A DNA stretch of 64,000 bases from Truepera sp. (lineage in GTDB: Bacteria > Deinococcota > Deinococci > Deinococcales > Trueperaceae): NCBI GenBank assembly GCA_032027045.1, contig JAVSMU010000001.1, positions 1,635,756-1,699,755 of the forward strand, written 5' to 3'. A model generated the notes under the pieces. That model did not search any database and had not been told where the DNA came from. It saw only the letters and a list, made by a program, of their open reading frames with translations. Shown one piece after another: positions 8,412-18,232 of this stretch. The position numbers and the translations under genes are program-made. How positions within the stretch are numbered: position 1 is the stretch's first letter; each line of letters begins with the position of its first letter.

Positions 8412-8867
8412 ATGGCAATCAGTGACGACCAACTACGCAAGGTGCTCGATGACACCCACACCATCGCGATCCTGGGCGCGAGCACGAAGAGCGACAGGGC
8501 CGCGAATCAGGTGCCTCTCTACTTGCAGCGGCACGGCTACACCGTGCTGCCGGTGAACCCGGTGGCAGCCGGCGGTGAGTTGTTCGGCGAGCCCGTGACG
8601 GCCACGCTCGCCGAGATCTCGCAGCCGGTCGACCTGGTGGACGTCTTCAGGCGCCCCGTCGACATCCCGGCGCACGTGCCCGACATCCTGGCCATGCGCC
8701 CGCTACCCAAGGTCGTTTGGTTCCAACTAGGCATCCGCAACGACGAGGCCGCCGCTCAGTTGGAGGCCGCCGGCATCACGGTGGTGCAGGACAAGTGCAC
8801 GAAAATCGAGCACGCGCGGCTGCTCGGGGGCAGCGCCGGCGCTCGCGAGCCGAGCGACGAAGGGTGA
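8412..8867 (+). CDS. CoA-binding protein (YccU family)
   Basis: This 151-residue single-domain Rossmann protein belongs to the CoA_binding family related to succinyl-CoA synthetase alpha. Signatures are TIAILGASTKSDRAANQV near residue 17, GYTVLPVNPVAAG near 43 and the C-terminal VVQDKCTKIEHARL. Its physiological role is not established in the family. It starts at ATG 8412 directly behind a leaderless-type -10 box. Its TGA overlaps the mqnD GTG start by 4 bp (8864-8867), so the two are translationally coupled. Confidence 0.9.
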   Translation: MAISDDQLRKVLDDTHTIAILGASTKSDRAANQVPLYLQRHGYTVLPVNPVAAGGELFGEPVTATLAEISQPVDLVDVFRRPVDIPAHVPDILAMRPLPKVVWFQLGIRNDEAAAQLEAAGITVVQDKCTKIEHARLLGGSAGAREPSDEG

Positions 8868-9697
8868 GTAACCGCCTGTCGCTCGGCTACTCGCCGTGCC
8901 CCAACGACACCTTCATCTTCCACGCCCTCACCCACGGCCTCCTAGAGTCCGCCGCGGACCTCGAGTTCGTCGTCCTACTGGACGACGTAGAGGCCCTCAA
9001 CCGCTCGGCCGCGGCCGGGCGGCTCGACGTTGCCAAGGTCAGCTACCACGCTTACGGCCACATCTCGTCCGATTACGTGATGCTGCGCAGTGGCGGCGCG
9101 CTCGGCCGCGGCGTCGGGCCGCTGGTCGTGGCCAGAACGCCCGGCCTCGACCTTCGGGGCAAGCGCGTCGCCGTCCCCGGTGGCCGCACCACGGCCAAAC
9201 TCCTCCTCGAGCTGTGGCGGCCCGAGGGACTGGAACTCGAGGAGCTGCGCTATGACGCCATCATCCCGGCCGTGGCAGGCGGCGAAGTGGACGCCGGCCT
9301 CATCATCCACGAGAGTCGCTTCACTTACATGACTCATGGTCTTCATGCCCTGGTCGACCTGGGCGCCTGGTGGGAGGGCGAGGTGGGCGAACTCGTCCCC
9401 CTCGGAGCGATAGTGGCCAGGCGCTCGCTGGGCGCGGCGATGCACACGCGGCTGGCAGGGCTCGTAAGGGCCAGCCTCGAGTACGCCTGGCGTCGGCCCG
9501 GCGCGTCCACCGAGTACGTGGCCGCCAACGCCCAGGAGATGTCGGAGGAGGTTCGGCGGCAACACATCGCCCTCTACGTCAACGATTACTCGCTGGATGT
9601 CGGGGTCGATGGCGAACGCGCCGCGCGCCGGCTCCTCGAACGCGGCCTGAGCCGCGGCCTCTTCCCTGCTCTGCGCGAGCCCATTTTCGCGGCCTAG
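8864..9697 (+). CDS. mqnD: 1,4-dihydroxy-6-naphthoate synthase (futalosine menaquinone pathway)
   Basis: MqnD converts cyclic dehypoxanthinyl futalosine to 1,4-dihydroxy-6-naphthoate in the futalosine route to menaquinone. The 277-residue product opens with RLSLGYSPCPNDTFIFHAL, the characteristic N-terminus, and contains the periplasmic-binding-protein-like fold motifs VAVPGGRTTAKLL and DAGLIIHESRFTY. GTG 8864 is the start; it overlaps the stop of the CoA-binding gene in GTGA. No other mqn gene is in the window. A UbiE/MenG-type methyltransferase at 13.0-13.8 kb could act on the product of this pathway. Confidence 0.93.
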   Translation: MSNRLSLGYSPCPNDTFIFHALTHGLLESAADLEFVVLLDDVEALNRSAAAGRLDVAKVSYHAYGHISSDYVMLRSGGALGRGVGPLVVARTPGLDLRGKRVAVPGGRTTAKLLLELWRPEGLELEELRYDAIIPAVAGGEVDAGLIIHESRFTYMTHGLHALVDLGAWWEGEVGELVPLGAIVARRSLGAAMHTRLAGLVRASLEYAWRRPGASTEYVAANAQEMSEEVRRQHIALYVNDYSLDVGVDGERAARRLLERGLSRGLFPALREPIFAA

Positions 9698-9774
9698 GCT
9701 CGAGGGGCGCGTTGTGGACCCGCTGGAAGCGGCGCGGGGACCGAATGCCCCTGTCGGCGGGGCCGTCTTGAGGG

Positions 9775-9780
9775 TAGGCT
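9775..9780 (+). promoter_or_regulatory. -10 box of the 77-residue protein gene, leaderless type
   Basis: TAGGCT is followed by 6 nt and ATG 9787. It is the best evidence that the small ORF downstream is a real gene. Confidence 0.55.
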
Positions 9781-9786
9781 GGGCGC

Positions 9787-10020
9787 ATGGTGAGCTTCAG
9801 CGTCGGTGAAGAAGTCATTTTCCAGGGCAAGCGCTACGTCATCAGCACGGCCTCGCCACGGCAGCCGTACCAGTACCGCCTGTTGGCGACGACGCCGGAG
9901 GGCGCGCGCGTGGCCTGGGCCATGCGGTCCGACCTAGGGAAGATGGAGAACTACACGACGCCGAACAACGATACGAGTGAGATCAAAGGTAGCGGGCCGA
10001 CCACGGCGCGCCGCCGGTGA
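9787..10020 (+). CDS. Small conserved-looking hypothetical protein
   Basis: I do not recognise this 77-residue protein. It opens with strands MVSFSVGEEVIFQGKRYVIS and YQYRLLATTPEGARVAWA, an alternating hydrophobic pattern suggesting a small beta-barrel (SH3/KOW-like) fold, then ends in a charged, probably disordered tail. It has no signal peptide, membrane segment or cysteine. It is monocistronic, and a TAGGCT -10 box sits at the exact leaderless spacing before its ATG. The 162 bp that follow (10021-10182) hold no gene, only a 13-bp direct repeat (10077-10089 and 10106-10118). Confidence 0.6.
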   Translation: MVSFSVGEEVIFQGKRYVISTASPRQPYQYRLLATTPEGARVAWAMRSDLGKMENYTTPNNDTSEIKGSGPTTARRR

Positions 10021-10170
10021 GACGCGATGCACCGCTAGGCCACCGCACCCATAGTCGGGGCTAAGAGCCGCCTCGAAGCGCGTCCGGCCGACGGAACCGC
10101 CCCGCAGCGCGTCCGGCCTACGCCCCCTCCTGCGGAAGCCCGGGCGACCGCACGGGCCTCCGACCCTCGC

Positions 10171-10176
10171 TACCAT
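10171..10176 (+). promoter_or_regulatory. -10 box of the DUF488 gene, leaderless type
   Basis: TACCAT is followed by 6 nt and GTG 10183. It identifies GTG 10183 as the start; an ATG at 10175 is out of frame. Confidence 0.6.
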
Positions 10177-10182
10177 GGGGCC

Positions 10183-10707
10183 GTGGACGGCACCACCATC
10201 TACACGGTAGGTCATTCGACTCACCCGATCGAGGAGTTCACCGCGTTGCTGCAGGCGCACGGCGTGAAGCGCCTGGTGGACGTTCGCACCATCCCCAAGT
10301 CGCGCCACAACCCCCAGTTCATGAAGGACGCCCTTGCCGCCAGCCTCCGCGCCGCCGGCATCAGCTACCGCTGGGTCAGGGCCCTGGGCGGCCTGCGGCG
10401 CGCGCACGAAGGCAGCCCCAACGGCGGCTGGCGCAACGCCTCGTTCAGGGGTTATGCCGACTACATGCAGACGCCAGAGTTCGCGGCCGCGGTGGACGAC
10501 CTCGTCTCGCACGCCAAGCACGACGACCTGGCCATCATGTGTTCCGAGGCGGTGCCGTGGCGGTGCCACCGCTCACTGATCGGCGACGCGCTCCTGGTTC
10601 GTGGGGTCAAGGTCCTCGACATCATGTCGAAGTCTTCTGCCCGGCCCCACAAGCTGACGCCTTTCGCCCACGTGGACGGCACTAACATCACTTACCCACC
10701 GAGTTGA
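10183..10707 (+). CDS. DUF488 family protein
   Basis: This 174-residue protein has the DUF488 hallmarks: IYTVGHSTHPIEEF at the start, LVDVRTIPKSRHNPQF near residue 30, and the cysteine/arginine motif CSEAVPWRCHRSLIGDAL near residue 120. The biochemical function of the family is not established. The start is GTG 10183, set by the leaderless-type -10 box TACCAT. It is convergent with the aldo/keto reductase gene, 71 bp away. Confidence 0.9.
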   Translation: MDGTTIYTVGHSTHPIEEFTALLQAHGVKRLVDVRTIPKSRHNPQFMKDALAASLRAAGISYRWVRALGGLRRAHEGSPNGGWRNASFRGYADYMQTPEFAAAVDDLVSHAKHDDLAIMCSEAVPWRCHRSLIGDALLVRGVKVLDIMSKSSARPHKLTPFAHVDGTNITYPPS

Positions 10708-10778
10708 CGACTGCGTGAAGCGCCCTCGCCGCCCTGAACCCCTGCCTGGAGAAGACGCCGAGGCGTTACGGGGCCGGC

Positions 10779-11618
10779 TCAGTGACCGAACTCATCGGAG
10801 TCGAGCGTCACGGCGCGCTCACCGCGGCTCAGCGCCTCGATGGCCTCCATCTCGTTCGCGGCAAGAGTGAAGTCGAAGACGCTGAAGTTCTCCAGCAGCC
10901 GCTCGCGGCGCTTCGTCTTGGGGATGACGACGTTGCCGAGCTGCAGACTCCAGCGCAGCACGACCTGAGCCGGCGTCCTTCCGTGCCTCTCGCCTATGTC
11001 CGCGATCACCGGATCGTCGAGCAGCTCACCACCCTTACCGAGTGGCGCCCAGGCCTCGGTGGCTATCTCGTGCTCCTCGTGAAAGGCGCGCACTGCTGAG
11101 CGGTCGGCGAACGGGTTCAACTCGATCTGGTTGACGTCGGGCGCGACCCCGGTCTCGTCCAGCAGCCGCTGGAGGTGGTGCGGCTTGAAGTTGGCCACGC
11201 CGATCGAGCGCACCAGTCCCTCGTCTCGCAACCGGATGAGCCCCCGCCAGGCGTCCACGAACCGACCCCGAGCCGGGTTCGGCCAGTGGATCATCAACTG
11301 GTCGATGCGCTCGAGCCGCAGGCGTTCCGCGCTGCGCTGGAACGCCTCTCGTACGAGGTCCTCGCCGTGCCACCTTGCGTTGAACTTCGTCGTGACGAAC
11401 AGCTCGGAGCGGTCTATCCCCGAGGCCTCGAGCGCCCTGCCGACCCCGACCTCGTTGCCGTAGGACTCGGCGGTATCGAACAGCCGGTAGCCGAGCTCGA
11501 GCGCCCTTCCGACGACCGGTTCCACCTGCTCGTTGTCGAGCGGGTACGTGCCTAGCCCGAGCACCGGCATCTCCGCCCCGCCCAACAGCCTGAGTGTCTT
11601 GCTCGAACGGTCGTCCAT
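10779..11618 (-). CDS. Aldo/keto reductase
   Basis: This 279-residue NADPH-dependent carbonyl reductase has the (beta/alpha)8 AKR fold. The catalytic tetrad is visible as Asp and Tyr in YRLFDTAESYGNE (near residue 48), Lys in FVTTKFN (near 77) and His in LMIHWPNP (near 108). The cofactor region VIPKTKRRERLLEN lies near residue 235. The length and motifs match the 2,5-diketo-D-gluconate reductase-like subgroup, but the substrate is not predictable. A TACCGT -10 box lies exactly 6 nt before its ATG. Confidence 0.92.
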   Translation of the reverse strand: MDDRSSKTLRLLGGAEMPVLGLGTYPLDNEQVEPVVGRALELGYRLFDTAESYGNEVGVGRALEASGIDRSELFVTTKFNARWHGEDLVREAFQRSAERLRLERIDQLMIHWPNPARGRFVDAWRGLIRLRDEGLVRSIGVANFKPHHLQRLLDETGVAPDVNQIELNPFADRSAVRAFHEEHEIATEAWAPLGKGGELLDDPVIADIGERHGRTPAQVVLRWSLQLGNVVIPKTKRRERLLENFSVFDFTLAANEMEAIEALSRGERAVTLDSDEFGH

Positions 11619-11622
11619 GGGC

Positions 11623-12339
11623 CTACGGTACCGCGTGGCGCATGACCGCTCGCGCGAGCGTCATGCCCTGCAGCGCTGCCGTCTCGTAACCGAGACGGCC
11701 GACGCAGGCGCCGGCGGCGTAGAGCCCCTCGAGCCGACCGAGGCGGTAAGTGTCCGGCGACCACTCGGCACCAGCGAAGACGTCGAAGCCGACCTCGTAT
11801 GGCAGAGCCCCACCCAGCGCCTCGAGCCGTAAGGACCCTGCCTCGAACCGGAACCCGCGGGCCAGGAGGTCCTCTTCAAGGTCGGCGTACGCCATCTCGC
11901 TCAACCTCCCGGCGTGCTCGACGCTGGACCCCACGGTGAGCCGCGCCCCGAGGAAGCTGCCGACGCAGAGCGCCACGTTGCCGCCCGCCCTGTCCACGCC
12001 CTCCCACGTTGCGACTCCGGTGACCCTCGAACCGTCCACGAGGAGTGCCGACGCCGTGGACTGCAGGAGGTGCAAACCGGGCTCGGCCTCCAGCAGCCGC
12101 TTCGCTTGGCGCCTGAGCTCCACGGCGTCCGCCACGACCGGACCACCGCGCGAATCACCCAGGCAGGCCTCCATGAGGCTGCCGGGCGGCGGTTGCAGCT
12201 CGTACTCGTCGTGCGCCATCACGTAGAGCGTGTCGAGGCTCGTGGTTACGAGTAGCGTGCCCAGGCCGGCCCTGGCGGCCGCGTAGGCCGCCTCGCAGCC
12301 GGTGATGCCGCCGCCCACGACGATCAGGTCGACCGTCAC
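11623..12339 (-). CDS. Short MnmG/GidA-related FAD-dependent protein
   Basis: This 238-residue protein resembles the N-terminal FAD-binding part of MnmG (GidA): LIVVGGGITGCEAAYAAARAG at residues 5-25, then TSLDTLYVMAHDEYELQPPPG. It lacks the long C-terminal tRNA-binding half of MnmG (~600 residues), so a tRNA wobble-modification role is not supported. Its function is unknown. The start is GTG 12339 with a GGAGG ribosome-binding site, 16 bp after the 228-residue gene. It ends an apparent ubiE-unknown-gidA-like operon. Confidence 0.78.
   Translation of the reverse strand: MTVDLIVVGGGITGCEAAYAAARAGLGTLLVTTSLDTLYVMAHDEYELQPPPGSLMEACLGDSRGGPVVADAVELRRQAKRLLEAEPGLHLLQSTASALLVDGSRVTGVATWEGVDRAGGNVALCVGSFLGARLTVGSSVEHAGRLSEMAYADLEEDLLARGFRFEAGSLRLEALGGALPYEVGFDVFAGAEWSPDTYRLGRLEGLYAAGACVGRLGYETAALQGMTLARAVMRHAVP
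11625..11630 (-). promoter_or_regulatory. -10 box of the aldo/keto reductase gene, leaderless type
   Basis: TACCGT on the minus strand is followed by 6 nt and ATG 11618. The box lies within the last codons of the upstream GidA-like gene. Confidence 0.55.
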
Positions 12340-12355
12340 GCCGTTCGGGCCTCCG

Positions 12356-13042
12356 TCAGTGGTCGCCGTGCCCCACCATCAGCGGGCGGCGACGGCCGGC
12401 TACCTTCACGACCACGTGTTTCCCGGAGCGCGTCCGTTGATAGATGACGGTCCCGCTCTTCGCGCCCACCAGGGGCACGGTCTCCGCCGCGTTGAAGAGG
12501 ACGCGCATGTGCAAGGGCACGGCCCGCCTCAGGTTACCGATCTCGTAATGCTGGTCGTCGCTCACGCGGTAACCGAGGAAGAAGTCGGGGGCGTCGTCGT
12601 CCGAGTAGACGCACAGCAGCGACCTGGCCTCCTCCGACCGGTAATGCGCCACGGCCTCCCACACCACGGCAGCGGCCTCGACATCGGTCAAGTAGCTCAC
12701 CTTCGCCTTGGCCGTATCGCCGAAGAACGCCGCCGGGAAACGCTGCGATTGCGCGTAGTAACCGCCCGGACCCACCCGCAGGCGCATGACGTCGTTGTCG
12801 TACGCTCGACCCTTCACCCTGCCCTTGAGGTGCTCTATGGCCAGGCCGAAGCGCCTTTCGTGGCTATCCTCGCCGTCTTCGAAGGTCGAGTCGAAGAGCG
12901 AGGAATCGGTGTTGACCTCGAAGCCGCTGTCGGGGGTCATGGCCCAGCCGCCCAACGCACCGGCGCCCTGGAGCCCCAGGTGGATCTCTTTGAACCCTGC
13001 GTGAGGGTCGACCTTCTTGGCGGGCTCAAGCTCGTCAGTCAT
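12356..13042 (-). CDS. Hypothetical protein in ubiE operon
   Basis: I do not recognise this 228-residue protein. It is soluble, without signal peptide or membrane segment. It contains a Gly-rich early region (LGLQGAGALGGWAMTPDSG), a charged middle and a basic C-terminus (GKHVVVKVAGRRRPL). Its ATG overlaps the ubiE stop in ATGA (13039-13042), so it is translationally coupled to the methyltransferase. The GidA-like gene follows 16 bp later. Context alone suggests a role near quinone or flavin chemistry, which is weak inference. Codon use matches its neighbours. Confidence 0.75.
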   Translation of the reverse strand: MTDELEPAKKVDPHAGFKEIHLGLQGAGALGGWAMTPDSGFEVNTDSSLFDSTFEDGEDSHERRFGLAIEHLKGRVKGRAYDNDVMRLRVGPGGYYAQSQRFPAAFFGDTAKAKVSYLTDVEAAAVVWEAVAHYRSEEARSLLCVYSDDDAPDFFLGYRVSDDQHYEIGNLRRAVPLHMRVLFNAAETVPLVGAKSGTVIYQRTRSGKHVVVKVAGRRRPLMVGHGDH

Positions 13043-13803
13043 GTTCGCCTCCCGACCGGTTTGGGCACGACGTCCGCCACGTGGAGCGCCGAGACCCCGA
13101 AGGTCTGCAGCCGGTACTCTACCCTCTCGAAGCCGGCCTCCAACAGGTGCGAGTCGAGGGCCTCGGGGGTGAAGAACGCCAGCACCGACTCCGGCAGGTA
13201 GGCATAAGCACCGGGCGCGCCCGACACCAGGCCGCCCAGGCGCGGCAGAACGCGCGTGAAGTAGAAGCGGAACAGCGCACCGAAGGCGCCCGCGGGCGGT
13301 GGGGGGAACTCTAGGATCGTGAGTCGCCCCCCTGTCTTGAGCACACGACGGAACTCGCGCAGTCCGGCATCGGGTTCCGCGAAGTTGCGCAGACCGTAGG
13401 CGATGGTGACGGCGTCGAACGTCGCGTCCGGGTACGGCAGGGCCGTGCCGTCGGCCTGCTCGAACTCTATGTCCGCGCCACGCTTGGCTGCCTTGAGCCG
13501 CGCCAGGTCGAGCATCGGCGCGGCGAAGTCCACGCCCACCACGCGCACGTCCGGTCGCTGTCTTTTCAGGGTGAACGCCAGGTCGCCCGTTCCGGTCGCC
13601 ACGTCGAGCACCGCGCCGGACACCCGAGGGACGTGGGCCAGGGCCGCGCGTGCGGCCTCCGACCGCCAGCGCCTGTCGACACCGAAGGAGAGCACGCCGT
13701 TGAGGAGGTCGTAGGTGGGCGCGATGTCGGAGAACATGGTCCTCACGCGCTCGGCCCGGTCACCGTCACCGCTCGGACCCGGCCCAGCGCCCATGGCAGC
13801 CAT
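13039..13803 (-). CDS. ubiE: Demethylmenaquinone/ubiquinone C-methyltransferase (UbiE/MenG family)
   Basis: This SAM-dependent methyltransferase performs the last methylation of menaquinone (MenG) or ubiquinone synthesis; the futalosine gene mqnD nearby favours menaquinone. The 254-residue sequence has RVRTMFSDIAPTYDLLNGVLS near residue 20, SAM motif I VLDVATGTGDLAF near 65 and the family motif ITIAYGLRNFAEP near 133. The first of two in-frame ATGs (13803, 13794) is preferred because a TAGTTT -10 box lies 7 nt upstream of it. It is first in a three-gene operon with a 4-bp overlap downstream. Confidence 0.93.
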   Translation of the reverse strand: MAAMGAGPGPSGDGDRAERVRTMFSDIAPTYDLLNGVLSFGVDRRWRSEAARAALAHVPRVSGAVLDVATGTGDLAFTLKRQRPDVRVVGVDFAAPMLDLARLKAAKRGADIEFEQADGTALPYPDATFDAVTIAYGLRNFAEPDAGLREFRRVLKTGGRLTILEFPPPPAGAFGALFRFYFTRVLPRLGGLVSGAPGAYAYLPESVLAFFTPEALDSHLLEAGFERVEYRLQTFGVSALHVADVVPKPVGRRT

Positions 13804-13810
13804 GCGGGTG

Positions 13811-13816
13811 AAACTA
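13811..13816 (-). promoter_or_regulatory. -10 box of the ubiE operon, leaderless type
   Basis: TAGTTT on the minus strand is followed by 7 nt and ATG 13803. Confidence 0.55.
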
Positions 13817-13874
13817 CCATCTTCACCCAGGCGCGAGCTGCCCGAAAAACCGTTCTGCGTGCCGCCGGCGGGTT

Positions 13875-14159
13875 TCAGATCTGGGCGACCCCGAGGCGCG
13901 TGAGGAAGTCACGCGCCTTGCGCGGTGAGAAGTTCGAGAGGCTCTCGGCCAGGTCGCCCGCCACCATGGTCGGGACGCTCCGCCGACCCGCGTTGACACG
14001 CATGACCAGCTCGGCCGCCTCAGGATCGTCTTCGATGTTCACCTCGGAATAGGGCAGGCCCTTGGCGTCCAGGTAGGCCTTGAGGGCGTGGCAGTCCGAG
14101 CACCAGGAGGTGGTGTAGAGGGTGATGTGAGGGGGTTGGGGAGATACGGGCATGGGCAC
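13875..14159 (-). CDS. Glutaredoxin-like protein (CxxC)
   Basis: This 94-residue thioredoxin-fold protein has an active-site CSDC in LYTTSWCSDCHALKAYLD at about residues 18-21. The cis-Pro motif RRSVPTMV (near residue 60) is typical of glutaredoxins and NrdH-like proteins. It should act as a small cytosolic thiol-disulfide carrier. The start is either GTG 14159 (GAGG five bases upstream) or ATG 14153. The C-terminal FSPRKARDFLTRLG suggests a uracil-DNA-glycosylase-unrelated helical tail of no known role. It is separated from ubiE by 71 bp. Confidence 0.88.
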   Translation of the reverse strand: MPMPVSPQPPHITLYTTSWCSDCHALKAYLDAKGLPYSEVNIEDDPEAAELVMRVNAGRRSVPTMVAGDLAESLSNFSPRKARDFLTRLGVAQI

Positions 14160-14454
14160 CTAATCCTCAGTTCAGATTTCACTCGCGTCACGAGACGTCG
14201 CCGATGGCCTCGCCCACCTTCAACCTGGGCGGCCCGGGCGCGGCACTTAGCGCCACGCAGAACCTACCAAACCCGGGCAGGGCATTGTGTCGTCTGCCTC
14301 CGCCAAGCGCCTTGTTCACGCGACCGGACGAATGTCCTCGGCGCTCCTCCGTAGGATGAGGCATACGCAAGCTCGGGACCACGCGGGCGCGTTACCGCTC
14401 CTTGTCAAACGAGGCATCGATGGCTGGTCCCCTCTCGACTGATGGGAGAGTCAC
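14160..14454. other. 295-bp divergent intergenic region
   Basis: No convincing gene, RNA or repeat was found here. A TAGGAT box at 14353-14358 and a TTGTCA at 14402-14407 are isolated promoter-like words without correctly spaced partners. Short frames on both strands lack a ribosome-binding site or a leaderless box. Confidence 0.4.
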
Positions 14455-15210
14455 ATGCTCGAACTCAACGGCAAGGTCGCGATCGTCACGGGCGGCGGCG
14501 GCGACATCGGCCGCACGGCTGCCGTCACCCTAGCCAAGCAGGGCGCGAAGGTCTTCATCGTCGACATCGACCAGGGCGCCGTCGACGAGACGCTTGCGGC
14601 CGTGCGTTCCGCCGGCGGGACGGCCGAGGGCATGAAGGCCGACGTCACGCAACCCGCGCAGGTCGAGGCGTACGCCCAGAAGGCGCTCGACACCTTCGGG
14701 TCCATCGACCTGTTCTTCAATAACGCCGGCATCGAGGGGCCCGCCGCGCCCATCCCCGACTACCCGGTCGAGGCGTTCGAGGCCGTCCTGAACGTGAACG
14801 TGAAGGGCGTGTTCCTCGGGCTGAAGTACGTGCTGCCGCGGATCTCGGAGGGCGGGGCGGTCGTCAACACGGCCAGCGTCGCCGGCCTGGGCGGGTCACC
14901 TGGCTTGGTCGGGTACATCGCCTCCAAGCACGCCGTGATCGGCATCACCCGCACCGCGGCCCTCGAGCAGGCACCGCGACGCGTCCGCGTCAACGCCGTC
15001 TGCCCCGCACCGATCTCGGGGCGCATGATGAAGAGCATCGAGTCGAACGTGGGCGCTACCGAGGAGGACGCCTTCAAGGGCATGGTGCCACTGGGCCGTT
15101 ACGGCACGCCACAGGAGGTGGCCAACCTGGTGGTGATGCTGCTCTCCGACGAAGCGAGCTTCCTGACCGGCAGCTACTACACCGTCGACGGAGGCACTAG
15201 GGCCAGCTAG
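14455..15210 (+). CDS. Short-chain dehydrogenase/reductase (SDR)
   Basis: This 251-residue classical SDR has the cofactor motif VTGGGGDIGRTAA at about residues 11-23, FNNAG near 90, catalytic Ser in NTASVAG near 141 and the YIASK Tyr-Lys pair near 153-157. An Asp (VDID) after the second strand favours NAD over NADP. The C-terminal FLTGSYYTVDGGTRAS is typical. The substrate is unknown. GGGAGAG, 4 nt before the ATG, is a clear ribosome-binding site, unlike the leaderless neighbours. A strong hairpin terminator follows at 15299-15351. Confidence 0.93.
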   Translation: MLELNGKVAIVTGGGGDIGRTAAVTLAKQGAKVFIVDIDQGAVDETLAAVRSAGGTAEGMKADVTQPAQVEAYAQKALDTFGSIDLFFNNAGIEGPAAPIPDYPVEAFEAVLNVNVKGVFLGLKYVLPRISEGGAVVNTASVAGLGGSPGLVGYIASKHAVIGITRTAALEQAPRRVRVNAVCPAPISGRMMKSIESNVGATEEDAFKGMVPLGRYGTPQEVANLVVMLLSDEASFLTGSYYTVDGGTRAS

Positions 15211-15298
15211 CATCGGCCGCGCGTATGCCGTATGGGGCACCCTCCGACGCGGCGCGCGAGCGTTCGGAACGCACTCGTCCGTGATTGATCGTCAAGGA

Positions 15299-15351
15299 AG
15301 CCCAACGGGCGGTTAAGGCCGAGATGTTCGGCCCGGACCGTCCGTTGGGCT
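15299..15351 (+). terminator. Long two-tier terminator hairpin after the SDR gene
   Basis: AGCCCAACGGGCGGT and ACCGTCCGTTGGGCT form a 15-bp stem with one G-U pair. Inside it GGCCGA/TCGGCC forms a second stem with a GATGT loop. TTTGCTT follows. This is the strongest hairpin noticed in the window, and it sits between SDR and typA. Confidence 0.8.
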
Positions 15352-15361
15352 TTGCTTGCGC

Positions 15362-15367
15362 TATACT
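15362..15367 (+). promoter_or_regulatory. Possible typA -10 box
   Basis: TATACT lies 51 nt before the typA ATG and directly after the SDR terminator. No good -35 was found at the usual spacing, so this rests on the -10 match and position. The transcript would have a leader with its own ribosome-binding site. Confidence 0.4.
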
Positions 15368-15418
15368 CTCCCGTTACGCGCGTCGCCGGCCTCGGACGCG
15401 CAATACCCCGGAGAGTCC

Positions 15419-17224
<1,806 letters not shown>

Positions 17225-17229
17225 GGGCT

Positions 17230-18042
17230 TCATGCGGCCGGCGCGGCAGCGGGGTCCTCGTGGGGCTCGGCGTCGGCCGCGTCCGCCCAGTCGGCGTGGT
17301 GTGACTGGGGCGGCCGACCGCGGTTCTGAGTCGCCGAGCCGGCTAGGGCGGCGGTAACGGTTATCGGTCCGAATGGTTCGTCTTGGTGAGCGCTTACGCG
17401 CCCCTCGCGCACGAGTTCGAGCACGGCGGCCAGGCCGATCGTGCGTGTCGACCAGTCGCGTGCCCCGAGCAGTTCCCACAGCTGGGCGCTCTTGACGGAG
17501 CGCAAGGCGCGCAGCACGAAGCGAGCCATTCCCGCCAGCGTGAGGTGCTCGATGGCGAACTCGAAATAGCCCCCCACGCGGTACCTGCTCGCCAACCTCG
17601 CTAGCTCCGCCGGGGTGACGCGTGACGGCCTCTCGCGCCGTGGGTACTCGGGCGCGCTCGCGCTCGCCGGGACCACGAAGCGCCGCTCCTCACGCCGCCG
17701 GCGCAGGAACAGGATGGCATCCTCCAACTCCTCCAGCAGGGCGACGGCCTCCAGGGTCGCGGCCACCACCTCCTCCTCGTCGTCCGCCGTAGCCCTCGGG
17801 GGCTTGGGGAGGAGGAGGCGGGTCTTCAGTTCGATGACGTGCGCCAGGCGCGGCAGCGCCTCGGTAGCCAGCTCGAGGTCGGCGGCGGCGTAGCGCTCGA
17901 AGTAGAGGAGGTACGAGCGCACGAGCTGGTAGAGGTCTATCCGCCTGGGGGCGAGCTCGTGCGTACGCAGGGCGTACGCGAGCTCGCCGAGGGTTCCCTG
18001 GAAGTTCTCCTGTTCCACGAGGAACTGCTCGTACTCGGGCAC
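17230..18042 (-). CDS. scpA: Segregation and condensation protein A
   Basis: ScpA is the kleisin subunit that bridges SMC head domains and binds ScpB. The N-terminal part EYEQFLVEQENFQGTLGELAYAL corresponds to the family FEGPLDLLLxLI region in a divergent form. RLAHVIELKTRLLLPKPP (near residue 70) and the C-terminal winged-helix LVREGRVSAHQDEPFGPI support the call. The length of 270 residues is normal. The start is GTG 18042 with a TAACGT -10 box exactly 6 nt upstream. scpB, often adjacent in other bacteria, is not here. Confidence 0.85.
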   Translation of the reverse strand: MPEYEQFLVEQENFQGTLGELAYALRTHELAPRRIDLYQLVRSYLLYFERYAAADLELATEALPRLAHVIELKTRLLLPKPPRATADDEEEVVAATLEAVALLEELEDAILFLRRRREERRFVVPASASAPEYPRRERPSRVTPAELARLASRYRVGGYFEFAIEHLTLAGMARFVLRALRSVKSAQLWELLGARDWSTRTIGLAAVLELVREGRVSAHQDEPFGPITVTAALAGSATQNRGRPPQSHHADWADAADAEPHEDPAAAPAA

Positions 18043-18048
18043 GCGGCG

Positions 18049-18054
18049 ACGTTA
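18049..18054 (-). promoter_or_regulatory. -10 box of scpA, leaderless type
   Basis: TAACGT on the minus strand is followed by 6 nt and GTG 18042. Confidence 0.6.
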
Positions 18055-18232
18055 CCATGGGCTTCTGGGCGCCGGTTCGGCCGCGCGTCTGCCTGGCAGG
18101 CCCCGTCATCCGGTGCCTTTGGACTCGAAGGGCACCTCCGTCAGCCCCGCTCCCTGCCGTCCGCCCCCCTCCCCCGCCGCCGGCGCGGACCCTCGCCGCC
18201 GCCGAAAGCTCTCACAGCCGCCGAAGGAACCG

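Noticed and set aside
10077-10118. 13-bp direct repeat as a regulatory element
   Set aside because: There are only two copies in very GC-rich DNA, with no symmetry or link to a promoter.
14188-14382. 64-codon minus-strand frame upstream of the glutaredoxin gene
   Set aside because: It has no ribosome-binding site, no leaderless -10 box and low-complexity composition.
17230-18042. scpA as a fusion or truncated gene
   Set aside because: The N-terminal motif is divergent, but the length and winged-helix end are normal.
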